A stretch of DNA of 64,000 nucleotides from Stigmatella aurantiaca DW4/3-1 (GTDB lineage Bacteria; Myxococcota; Myxococcia; Myxococcales; Myxococcaceae). The DNA lies in contig NC_014623.1 of assembly GCF_000165485.1 (NCBI RefSeq), positions 3,305,501-3,369,500 on the forward strand, read 5' to 3'. Of this stretch, positions 40,265 to 47,733 are shown piece by piece. A program made the translations under genes and the position numbers. Each line of letters starts with the position of its first letter. Within the stretch, counting starts at the first letter, position 1. Under the pieces are notes generated by a model that saw only the letters and a list, made by a program, of their open reading frames with translations, did not search any database and had not been told where the DNA came from.

Positions 40265-41539
40265 CTATGGGGGGGCGAGCTGTGTGAGCTTCTCGAGGAG
40301 GCCCGAGCGCTGGAGCCACAACATGAGGGCGAAGTTGACGGTGTTGAAGGCCGCGTGGGCGAGCATGACCGAGGGCAGGCGAGCGCGGTGGACGAAGACG
40401 AAGCCGAACCAGGCCCCAAGCAGGGCGGTCTGAAGGACGGCGAGGGTGCCCTCGTAGACGTGTCCCAGCCCGAAGAGCGCGGCGGCCAGGATCACCGCCG
40501 CGTGCCAGTGTCCTCCCAGCACCCCCCGCAGCCGTGGCACCAGGAAGCCCCGGAAGGTGAGTTCCTCGAAGCCGGTGACGAGCACCATCATCAGGGCGAA
40601 GGCGGGCACCCCCAGCCCCGTCTCCACGAGCGAGGAGGCCACCTCCCGGCGGGCAGCCATCTCCTGGCCAGAGAGCTTGAGGAGCGCGCCCAGGGCGGCC
40701 AGGGGAAGGGACGCGGCGATGTGGACGGCGTACGTGCCGGCAAACACGGGGATTCCCCAGAGCAACTCGCGTCCGAGCCCCGCGCGCGCAAGCCCGACCT
40801 GTGCAGGGCCCTGGCCGTTGCGCCATAGCAGCAGGGCCACGAGCAGGCTCATTCCGAGCGCCCGGATGCACAGCCAGGTCATGGCCTCGCCTTGGAAGGG
40901 CCGGGTTTTGCGCGAGGGGCCCACGGAGACGGTCACCTCGCGCACCTCGCCCGCGCGCTCCAGGGTGAAGCGCAGCGGCGTGTCCTGGCCGCCTCCGGCC
41001 TCGCGCACGCGCGTCTGAAAGTCCAGCTCAGGTTCGGTCACGGACAGGGGTGTCCCGTCCACGGCGAGGATGCGGTCCCCCACCTCGAGCAGCCCGTCGG
41101 CTGGCAGCCCCGGCTTCACGGAGGTGAGTTCGATGCCTGCCCCGGAGGGTTGGGTGTGGGTGACCCCCAAGCGGGGAGGGGGCGCGGGCACCTCCATGAA
41201 CCAGGCGCTTCCTATCGAGGCCCCGAGCGCCAGGGGCCACAGGAGCACCGTGGCCACGGCCTGAGCCCGTTGGCCCGCGCGCCACGCCGTCCAGGGGTGC
41301 AGCAGGGCAAGCCCCCCGAGCGCCAGCACGCCCGTGACAGCCACCAGGGGGCCGCGTCCCAGGGCGCCGAGGTTCGCTGGAAGGAACACGGTGGCAAGCA
41401 CGAGTGCCACTTCGGCCAGGGCCCGCCCCCGGCGAGGGGCGTTGTCACAGAGGGGAGCGGCAAGGGGTGCGGCGTCGAGCACGGTGCATTCCACGGGTGA
41501 GGAGCTTGCTGCACGAGGGCTCCAGGGAGTCCGGGCCAT
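40265..41539 (-). CDS. CPBP-family intramembrane protease with N-terminal PDZ domain
   Basis: About 424 residues from ATG 41539 (MARTPWSPRAA). Two to three N-terminal membrane spans, then a PDZ-type segment (GAGIELTSVKPGLPADGLLE VGDRILAVDG near residue 135), more spans, and the CPBP/CAAX protease motifs EELTFRGFLVPRLRG (EExxxR) near 330, FGLGHVYEG near 365 and HAAFN near 398. CPBP proteins cleave within or near the membrane or act in membrane-protein maturation. The PDZ-CPBP combination is uncommon and suggests substrate tethering by C-termini. No operon partner on this strand. Confidence 0.88.
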   Translation of the reverse strand: MARTPWSPRAASSSPVECTVLDAAPLAAPLCDNAPRRGRALAEVALVLATVFLPANLGALGRGPLVAVTGVLALGGLALLHPWTAWRAGQRAQAVATVLLWPLALGASIGSAWFMEVPAPPPRLGVTHTQPSGAGIELTSVKPGLPADGLLEVGDRILAVDGTPLSVTEPELDFQTRVREAGGGQDTPLRFTLERAGEVREVTVSVGPSRKTRPFQGEAMTWLCIRALGMSLLVALLLWRNGQGPAQVGLARAGLGRELLWGIPVFAGTYAVHIAASLPLAALGALLKLSGQEMAARREVASSLVETGLGVPAFALMMVLVTGFEELTFRGFLVPRLRGVLGGHWHAAVILAAALFGLGHVYEGTLAVLQTALLGAWFGFVFVHRARLPSVMLAHAAFNTVNFALMLWLQRSGLLEKLTQLAPP

Positions 41540-41776
41540 GCTAGGCCATCTGGAGGCGGGGGGCCGCGTGGAGGCCGATGACCAATGGCTTGCCATACTC
41601 TGTGCCATGGCCAATCGCCCGCGGACCGTCGGCCTTGCGGATGCCATTGCATGAATGGGAAGCCTCGCTCCTCTTCGCGCATGAGTATTTTATAGGTGCG
41701 CAATTCAAGCTTATGGCGTACAAGCGGATTTTGGTTGCCGCCCTGGTGCCAGCGAGATCCTGCCGCCACTGCCCCC

Positions 41777-42634
41777 ATGCTCCGCCCTCGCCTCTACCTG
41801 CTGGGTGCCGCCGTGCTCTGGTCCACGGCTGGTGCCGCCATCAAGCTGTCCACCCTCAACGCCTATCAGCTTGCATCCGGGCGCTCCCTGATCGCTGCCC
41901 TGGTGCTGTTCCTCCTCTTTCCGGAAGGTCGCCGCCGTCCCACCCTCCGGATGTTGAGCGTGGCGGCAGCCAGTGCAGCCACGGTGGTACTGTTCATCTT
42001 CGCCAACAAGCTCACCACCTCCGCCAACGCGATCTTTCTTCAAGACACAGCGCCCCTCTATGTCTTGCTCCTCTCCCCGGTGCTGCTGCGGGAGCGGCCT
42101 TCACGCGGTGAGTGGGTGGCTGTCCCCATCTTCTTGATAGGCCTGAGCCTGTTCTTCTTCGACCAGCTCTCGCCAGGGCAACTCCAAGGCAACCTCGTCG
42201 CCATGGGGTCGGGTGTGGCCTTTGCACTCACCATCCTGGGGATGCGCGCGGCCAGCACGGAGGGCTCTGCCATTCTCATCTGGGGCAACCTTCTGGCGGG
42301 ACTTGCCTTTCTAGGGCCCGCCCTGAACAGTCCCATGCCCACCCTGCTGGATATCGCACTGCTCGCTTTCCTGGGCATTTTCCAGCTGGGTATGGGCTAT
42401 GCCCTCTTCTACCGGGGCCTGCGCGACGTTCCCGCGGTGGAGGCCTCGCTGTTGGTGCTCCTGGAGCCCGTGCTCAACCCGGTGTGGGCTTTCCTGGTGG
42501 CGGGCGAGCAGCCCGGCCCCTGGGCACTGCTCGGCGGAGGCATCATCCTGCTGGCCACCGCGTGGCGGACCCTTCTGGGGGTCCGCGGTCCTGGCGCCGA
42601 GCCTCCTCCTGTCCCAGTGCAGGACAAGGCCTAA
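41777..42634 (+). CDS. EamA/DMT-family transporter
   Basis: A 285-residue membrane protein with ten predicted spans in two EamA repeats (LYLLGAAVLWSTAGAAIKLS at the N-terminus, AMGSGVAFALTILGMRAAST at the start of the second repeat). It ends with PVWAFLVAGEQPGPWALLGG GIILLATAWRTLL, a typical DMT finish. ATG 41777 is chosen because the family begins with the first span; the longer frame adds 27 unlikely residues. Family members export amino acids, nucleosides or metabolites. It precedes the ACP cluster on the same strand but is separated by 326 bases, so a link is possible but unproven. Confidence 0.9.
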   Translation: MLRPRLYLLGAAVLWSTAGAAIKLSTLNAYQLASGRSLIAALVLFLLFPEGRRRPTLRMLSVAAASAATVVLFIFANKLTTSANAIFLQDTAPLYVLLLSPVLLRERPSRGEWVAVPIFLIGLSLFFFDQLSPGQLQGNLVAMGSGVAFALTILGMRAASTEGSAILIWGNLLAGLAFLGPALNSPMPTLLDIALLAFLGIFQLGMGYALFYRGLRDVPAVEASLLVLLEPVLNPVWAFLVAGEQPGPWALLGGGIILLATAWRTLLGVRGPGAEPPPVPVQDKA

Positions 42635-42960
42635 TACAGACGTCGGCGGTTCCAGGTGCTCCGGGCGAGCGGCGCCGCGCCAATGCAATGACTGATGCGC
42701 CAATCAGTGATGCCAGAGCACATCGCGGAAAAGCCGTGAAATTGGAGCAATGCTGAAATGCGTCAAGTGATGAACATTCTGATTGAACTTGGCGTTTGTG
42801 CTGGCATACTCCGCCCGTAAAGACGCAATCCCGGGAAGGCACCGGCTTCAGCCGGTGAGGCCGCAGCATCACCCGTTGCGGATGGGTTTCGCACCCACAC
42901 TGGAGTGGAGCCAATCACAGCCCTGGGAGGGTTTTCCGCTCCCGATGGCAGGGCAGGGCC
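42635..42960 (+). other. 326-base leader region upstream of the ACP cluster
   Basis: No gene is seen. The first half is lower in GC. At 42840-42857 CACCGGC-TTCA-GCCGGTG forms a perfect 7-bp hairpin, and GGGTTTCGCACCC further on could form a smaller one. I looked for known riboswitch cores and did not find one. A promoter and structured leader for the YbaK-ACP operon are the likely content. Confidence 0.35.
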
Positions 42961-43440
42961 ATGCCTGATTTGAGCGAGTTTCTGACACGGGAGCAGGTGG
43001 CGGCGCAATTGCTGACATTGGCCACGCCCATGACAACGGCGGCGGCGGCGGCGAGGGAGCTGGGCATTCCGGTGGGAGGGATTTTCAAGTCCCTGGTATT
43101 CACCACGGACACGGACGAAGTGCTGGTGGTTGTCTTGCCGGGAGACCGACGTGTGGACTTCAAGGCGGTGGCGCGGGTGGCAGGCTGCCGCAAGGTGGCG
43201 TTCGCGAGCCCCGCCCGGGCGCTGGAGGCGACGGGTTACCCCCCGGGCGGCACGCCGCCGCTGGGCTACCCCCAGCCGCTGCGGGTGTTCGTGGACGAGG
43301 CGCTCCTCCAGTACGCCCAAGGCTACGGCGGCGGGGGACGGCCCGAGCTGCTGTTGCGGCTGACGCCCCAAGAGCTGCTGCGTGTGACGAAGGGCACCGT
43401 GGGTGCCTTGAGCATTCCAACCGAAACATCGATCCCCTGA
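42961..43440 (+). CDS. YbaK/EbsC-family aminoacyl-tRNA deacylase
   Basis: A 159-residue protein of the YbaK fold: TREQVAAQLLTLATPMTTAA, GIPVGGIFKSLVFTTDTDEV with the catalytic-type Lys near residue 43, VVVLPGDRRVDFKAVARVAG and GGTPPLGYP near 94-102. Family members remove amino acids from mischarged tRNAs. Its stop is 15 bases before the ACP start, so it seems to be the first gene of the biosynthetic operon. It could protect against an amino-acid-like intermediate of the pathway, or be a chance neighbour. Confidence 0.85.
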   Translation: MPDLSEFLTREQVAAQLLTLATPMTTAAAAARELGIPVGGIFKSLVFTTDTDEVLVVVLPGDRRVDFKAVARVAGCRKVAFASPARALEATGYPPGGTPPLGYPQPLRVFVDEALLQYAQGYGGGGRPELLLRLTPQELLRVTKGTVGALSIPTETSIP

Positions 43441-43455
43441 AACGAGGACTCAGCC

Positions 43456-43728
43456 ATGCAGGAAGAAGTCTCGAAAAGCCTCAAGAAGATCCTGACAACC
43501 AACCTCTTCGTGGAGATTCCCGAGGAGCAGATTGGCGGAGATGACGGGCTTCAGTCCGTTGTCGGCCTGGACTCCGTGGGGTTTCTGGAGCTGCGGGTCA
43601 TCTGCGAGGACCAGTTTGGCGTGAGCATCTCCGATGAGGACTTCGACGCGGAGAACTTCCGCACCGTCAACTTGCTGTCGGCGCTCATCGTGAAGCTGAA
43701 GGCCCAGCAACAGGGGAGGGCGAAATGA
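43456..43728 (+). CDS. Acyl carrier protein
   Basis: A 90-residue acidic ACP with the 4'-phosphopantetheine Ser40 in GLDSVGFLEL, the DSx motif followed by helix III (VSISDEDFDAENFRTVNLLS). The C-terminus is basic (KLKAQQQGRAK). GAGGACTC precedes the ATG. It overlaps the aminotransferase by ATGA. It is the obvious carrier for the cluster that follows. No phosphopantetheinyl transferase is in the window, so one must be supplied elsewhere. Confidence 0.93.
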   Translation: MQEEVSKSLKKILTTNLFVEIPEEQIGGDDGLQSVVGLDSVGFLELRVICEDQFGVSISDEDFDAENFRTVNLLSALIVKLKAQQQGRAK

Positions 43729-45122
43729 AAGTGCCTGTGGCGGGAGAGACCTTGGGCGCTGGCGAGCTGGCCCGGCTGCGTGCCGGTCTGGCTTTGCAGA
43801 TGGACCACTATGGCGGTGGGCGCCTGCCCTTCGTCTGCCTCCAAGCGCGGGGGCTCGTGCAGCACATGGCGGCGCTGGAGGGGCCGGACGCCGGCCGCGT
43901 GGTCGAGGTGATGGACGCCAGCGGCGGCTACGCCAGCGCCTGCCTGGGCGCGGGGCATCCGCGCATGCAGGAGGCGCTGCGCGAAGGGCTGGAGCGCACG
44001 GGCTACGTCACGGACGAGCTGGGCTCGCTGGAGCGCATCCTGCTTCTGGAGGAGCTGTTCGGGCCCCAGGGCCGGTGGGCGGACCGCTTCCCGGGGAATG
44101 CCTACCACGCGAGCGGGCGCAACTCGGGCTCGGAAGGCTTGGAGCTGGCGTTGCGGCTGGTGCTGGAGTCGGGTTTCGACCGGCGCCGGCTGGTGCCGAA
44201 GCCCGAGCGCGCGGAGCGGCGGACAATCCTCGCCTTCGAGGGCGCCTGGCACGGCTGGACGCAGGGGCTGGTGAGCCTGCTCAACCGCCGGCACTACCGG
44301 ATGGGTCTGCCACTGCCCGCCACGGAGGGCCCCGCGGGGCTGGACGTGCAGTTCCTGCCGTTCGGTGAGGCGGCACACCTGGAGTCGTTCTTCGCGGAGC
44401 ACGGGCGCAAGCTGGCGGCGGTCTTCGTGGAGCCCATCCAGGGAGATGCCGGCATCCTGGTTCCTCCGGTGGGTTACCTGCGTCGGCTGGCCGCGCTCTG
44501 CCGGGAGCACGAGGTGTTGCTGGTGGCGGACGAGGTGCTCACGTTCGCGAAGACGGGCCGTTTCTTTGGCATGACGGACGAGCAGGGCCCCATCCCCACG
44601 GACATCACCGTCATCGGCAAGAGCCTGGGCATGGGCGTTGTCTCCACGTCCATGGTGATTGCCCGGCGCGAGCTGTCGGTGCGCTCCAGTGGCGCGGTGT
44701 CCACCTCTGACTTGCGGCCCCTGACGAGCGCGGTGATGCGCGCGGGCATCCAGTACATCGCCAGCGAGGGGCTCGTGGAGCGCGCGGGGCCGCTGGGGGA
44801 GGAGCTGCGAGGGCGCCTGCGCAAGGATGTGGTGGAGGTGTTCCCAGAGCTGTTCCAAGAGGTCCGTGGCCTGGGCTACATGAATGGCATCGAGCTGACC
44901 GAGCGGTCCGCGGGGAGCTTGAGCAAGCTGCGCGCGAGGCTGCTCGAGGCGGGCATCTTCGTGGAGTTCATGGCTGGGGCGGGACGCCGCTCGCGGGGCC
45001 TGCGCTACGTGTTCCCGGCGATGCGCATCGCGCCACCGCTCATCGCGGGGGAGGCGGACCTCCAGGAGATGGTCGCGCGCCTCCAGCGCGGGGTGCGGAA
45101 GTTCGTGGAGGCGGGGTCGTGA
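43725..45122 (+). CDS. Class III PLP-dependent aminotransferase
   Basis: A 465-residue enzyme of the glutamate-1-semialdehyde/omega-aminotransferase fold. Landmarks are VVEVMDASGGYASACLGAGH near residue 60, FEGAWHGWTQG near 172, VEPIQGDAGILVPP near 237, LLVADEVLTFAKTGRFF near 265 with the PLP-binding Asp, and the Schiff-base Lys in VIGKSLGMGVVS near 302. Being coupled to an ACP suggests it aminates an ACP-bound or freed beta-keto or aldehyde intermediate; GSA-type mutase activity is the alternative. The next gene overlaps by GTGA. Confidence 0.9.
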   Translation: MKVPVAGETLGAGELARLRAGLALQMDHYGGGRLPFVCLQARGLVQHMAALEGPDAGRVVEVMDASGGYASACLGAGHPRMQEALREGLERTGYVTDELGSLERILLLEELFGPQGRWADRFPGNAYHASGRNSGSEGLELALRLVLESGFDRRRLVPKPERAERRTILAFEGAWHGWTQGLVSLLNRRHYRMGLPLPATEGPAGLDVQFLPFGEAAHLESFFAEHGRKLAAVFVEPIQGDAGILVPPVGYLRRLAALCREHEVLLVADEVLTFAKTGRFFGMTDEQGPIPTDITVIGKSLGMGVVSTSMVIARRELSVRSSGAVSTSDLRPLTSAVMRAGIQYIASEGLVERAGPLGEELRGRLRKDVVEVFPELFQEVRGLGYMNGIELTERSAGSLSKLRARLLEAGIFVEFMAGAGRRSRGLRYVFPAMRIAPPLIAGEADLQEMVARLQRGVRKFVEAGS

Positions 45123-45562
45123 CGCAGGCGGCTCCCACGGTGCCGGCGAGTGCGCCCGCGCAGCGCCGCCGGGTCGAGCATGTGGACACGGATGCCTCGG
45201 GCGTCGTGCACTTCTCCCGCTACGCGTCGATGTTGGAGACGGCGGGGCTGGAGGAACTGGAGCGGCGGGGAGCCGGGCTGGACGTGCTCTCCTTGCAGGG
45301 CCTGGACCTGCGGGTGCGGGAGCTGCGCGTCAGCTACCGCGCCGCGGCGCGCTTCCAGGACTGGTTGTTGCTGGTGCCCGCCGTGGAGCACGTCGGGCCC
45401 GCCAGCTTGAAGCTGGGCGTGAAGCTGTACCGCGAGGGCTCCGGGCCCGAGCCGTTGCTGCTCGCCTTTGGAAGTCTGGATATGGCTGTCGTCAACCGAG
45501 AAAACGGAGTGCCCGCATGTCTACCGCCGTCCCTCAGCAGCGCGCTCAAGCAGGCGCCGTGA
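45119..45562 (+). CDS. Hotdog-fold acyl thioesterase (4HBT type)
   Basis: A 147-residue hotdog protein from GTG 45119. The catalytic pattern VEHVDTDASGVVHFSRYASM near residue 17 is the D-x-G-x-V-H/Y-F signature of 4-hydroxybenzoyl-CoA/YbgC thioesterases. It probably releases the product from the ACP or edits misprimed chains. Overlaps: GTGA with the aminotransferase and 46 bases with the FabZ-like gene if that starts at 45517. Confidence 0.87.
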   Translation: MTQAAPTVPASAPAQRRRVEHVDTDASGVVHFSRYASMLETAGLEELERRGAGLDVLSLQGLDLRVRELRVSYRAAARFQDWLLLVPAVEHVGPASLKLGVKLYREGSGPEPLLLAFGSLDMAVVNRENGVPACLPPSLSSALKQAP

Positions 45563-46041
45563 GCGAAGCAGAACGCCCACCAAAGGCCCTGGGCTTCACC
45601 GCGCTGCGCCAGTGGCTGCGGCACCGCCACCCGATGATCTACCTGGATCGGATCGTGGATCATGAGCCGGGGAAGTTCCTGGACGCGCTCATCTCCGTCT
45701 CCGGCAACCTGGATTTCATCGCCGGCCATTTTCCCGAGCGGGCCATTTACCCGGGCAGCCACCTCATCCAGGCCTTCGCGCAGTCGGGCATCATCCTCTA
45801 CCAGATGAGCACGTCGATGCTGGCCGAGGACGAGCTCACGCTCATCGGCTCGGTGGAGGCGCGCTTCCTGAAGGTGGTGGTGCCAGGGGATCAGATCCTG
45901 CTGCGCGTCCAGGCCGGGCGGCTGGCGAGCGGATTGTTCCACTTCACGGGCAAGGCGCTGGTGGGCTCGAACCGGGTGGCGGCATTCCGCGCGAGTCTCG
46001 TCCGCTCCAAGATCTCCGAGCTGGGCGCCCCGCTATGGTAG
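45517..46041 (+). CDS. FabZ-like hotdog protein lacking the catalytic Glu
   Basis: A 174-residue hydroxyacyl-ACP dehydratase-like protein. ATG 45517 has GGAG 8 bases upstream; GTG 45559 (GTGA overlap) is the other option. FabZ features HRHPMIYLDRIVDHEPGK near residue 37 and GHFPERAIYPGSHLIQAFAQ near 69 are clear. In FabZ the helix after the catalytic His has Glu (LEAMAQ); here it is Gln (IQAFAQ). It may be a weak dehydratase, an acyl-binding scaffold or a different hotdog enzyme. Confidence 0.85.
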   Translation: MSTAVPQQRAQAGAVSEAERPPKALGFTALRQWLRHRHPMIYLDRIVDHEPGKFLDALISVSGNLDFIAGHFPERAIYPGSHLIQAFAQSGIILYQMSTSMLAEDELTLIGSVEARFLKVVVPGDQILLRVQAGRLASGLFHFTGKALVGSNRVAAFRASLVRSKISELGAPLW

Positions 46042-47168
46042 CGCCCGTCGTCGTCACCGGCGCGGCATGGGTGACGCCGCTGGGCAGTGGCCTGGAGGCC
46101 GTGTGGCGGCGGCTGCTCGCGGGCGAGCACGGTTTTGTCGAGGTCCCCTCGCCCCACCGGGTGCGCAACACCCTGGCGGCGGTGGTCCCGCCGGCGAGCG
46201 CCCAGGCATCGGAAGCCGCCGCGGGGCGGTTGCGGCGGCTGGCGGTGGAGACCTTGCGCGGTGCCCTGGAGAACGCGGGCATTCCCGGCGATGGGGCCCG
46301 GACGCGCTTCGTTCTGGGCACGAGCCTGGGTGCCTTCCTGGATGACGACGGCGAGCGGCAGGCGCCGCTGCACCAGTGGGCGGACGCGGTGGCGGAGGCG
46401 CTGGGCGCGCGAGTTCCACCCGTGGTGCTGTCCACGGCGTGCTCGTCCGGTTCCGATGCGCTCCTGGTGGGCGCGGAGTGCGTGCGCGCGGGTTTGGCCG
46501 ACGTGTGCGTGTGTGGGGGCGTGGATGTCCTCACGCCGAGCAAGCGGTTGGCACACTCGGCGCTGTCCACCCTGTCCCCCACGCGTCCGCGGGCCTATGA
46601 CTCGCGGCACGACGGGATGTTGTTGGGGGAGGGGGCGGCGTTCCTCGTACTGGAGTCGGCAGCGCATGCGGAGCGCCGGTCGGCGCGCGTCCTGGCACGG
46701 TTGTGCGGTGCGGGCTCCGCCAACGATGCGGCCAGCATGACGTCTCCGGATCCGGCAGCCGCGGGCGCCCGTTTGGCGATGACGCGTTCCTTGGAGGATG
46801 CGGGGCTCGCGGCCTCGGCCATTGGCCTGGTCAATGGCCACGGCTCCGCGACCCCGGTCAATGATCAGGCGGAGCGCGAAGCATTCCGGAGCGTGTTTGG
46901 TCCAAGCGGCGGGCCGCTCGTGTTCGCCACCAAGGGTGCGTTTGGGCACAGCCTGGGGGCCACGGGCGCGATGGAGGCCATCGCGCTCATCCTGGGGCTT
47001 CGGGAGGGCATCGTTCCCCCCATCGTGGGGCTGGAGCAGCCGGACCCAGATTTCCCTTGTCCATTGTCCGTGGGCGGGGCGACGCGGCACAGCGCCCAGG
47101 TGGGCCTGAGCGTGACGCTGGGCTTCGGTGGCTTTGACACGTCGCTCGTCTTCGAGGTCTCTCGATGA
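46035..47168 (+). CDS. FabF-like beta-ketoacyl-ACP synthase
   Basis: A 377-residue condensing enzyme, shorter than FabF (about 410). The complete triad is present: Cys136 in STACSSGSDAL, His in NGHGSATPVNDQAE near 268 and His in KGAFGHSLGATGAM near 304. The ending GFGGFDTSLVF is typical. It overlaps the FabZ-like gene by 7 bases and its partner by ATGA. With the Cys-less neighbour it resembles the KS pairs of type II polyketide, aryl-polyene or specialised fatty acid systems. Confidence 0.92.
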   Translation: MVAPVVVTGAAWVTPLGSGLEAVWRRLLAGEHGFVEVPSPHRVRNTLAAVVPPASAQASEAAAGRLRRLAVETLRGALENAGIPGDGARTRFVLGTSLGAFLDDDGERQAPLHQWADAVAEALGARVPPVVLSTACSSGSDALLVGAECVRAGLADVCVCGGVDVLTPSKRLAHSALSTLSPTRPRAYDSRHDGMLLGEGAAFLVLESAAHAERRSARVLARLCGAGSANDAASMTSPDPAAAGARLAMTRSLEDAGLAASAIGLVNGHGSATPVNDQAEREAFRSVFGPSGGPLVFATKGAFGHSLGATGAMEAIALILGLREGIVPPIVGLEQPDPDFPCPLSVGGATRHSAQVGLSVTLGFGGFDTSLVFEVSR

Positions 47169-47731
47169 AGCCCTCCTTCCCGGTGCTCCTGCGTGGGAGC
47201 GCGAGGGCGCTCACGGATGCGCCGAATCCCTACATTTCCCGGTGGAAGTCCTCCGTGCGCTACGCGGATCCCCTGTCCTGGGCACTGGCCCAGGCGGCCG
47301 GGGAGGCGGTAGCGCCGTTGGGTGAGGCGTTCACACGCGCAACGGACCGTTGCTCGCTCATCCAGGTGGGGGCGGCAGGGCCGCGTGAGACCTGGACACA
47401 GGTGGCGAGCGATGCCGCGCGGGGCTTTGCATCCCCGATGCGTTTCCCGGCCGCGACGCCGAGCGCACCCACGGGTTTGTCCTGCATCGTCCATGGCCTG
47501 CGAGGGCCCTCGCTGGCCCTGACGATGCCCGTGGAGACGGGCGTGGAGGTGGCGCTGACGCTGTCCTCCGCGTGGCTCGAGCGCGGGGTGGTGGATTGGG
47601 CCCTCATTGGCTCCGTGTTCGCGTCTGGCCTGGGGCCATCAGGCGCAAGCTGTGTCGTGTTGTCGCGGGGGACGGGGCAGGGCGTTGACGTGGGCTCTGT
47701 GGCGCGGGCCCTCCAATTCCAAGCGGAGTAA
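47165..47731 (+). CDS. Short ketosynthase-like protein without active-site Cys
   Basis: A 188-residue protein that matches only the N-terminal half of a KS: LSCIVHGLRGPSLALTMPVE TGVEVALTLSSAWLERGVVD WALIGSVFASG, then GPSGASCVVLSRG. Where a KS has TACASG this reads MPVETG, so the nucleophile is absent, as in chain-length factors, but the protein is half the usual length. It starts inside the KS stop codon. A regulatory or structural partner of the KS is the likely role. Confidence 0.7.
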   Translation: MKPSFPVLLRGSARALTDAPNPYISRWKSSVRYADPLSWALAQAAGEAVAPLGEAFTRATDRCSLIQVGAAGPRETWTQVASDAARGFASPMRFPAATPSAPTGLSCIVHGLRGPSLALTMPVETGVEVALTLSSAWLERGVVDWALIGSVFASGLGPSGASCVVLSRGTGQGVDVGSVARALQFQAE

Positions 47732-47733
47732 AC

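Noticed and set aside
42840-42857. Hairpin CACCGGC-TTCA-GCCGGTG as a riboswitch
   Set aside because: I could not match it or its surroundings to a known riboswitch core; kept only as a leader hairpin.
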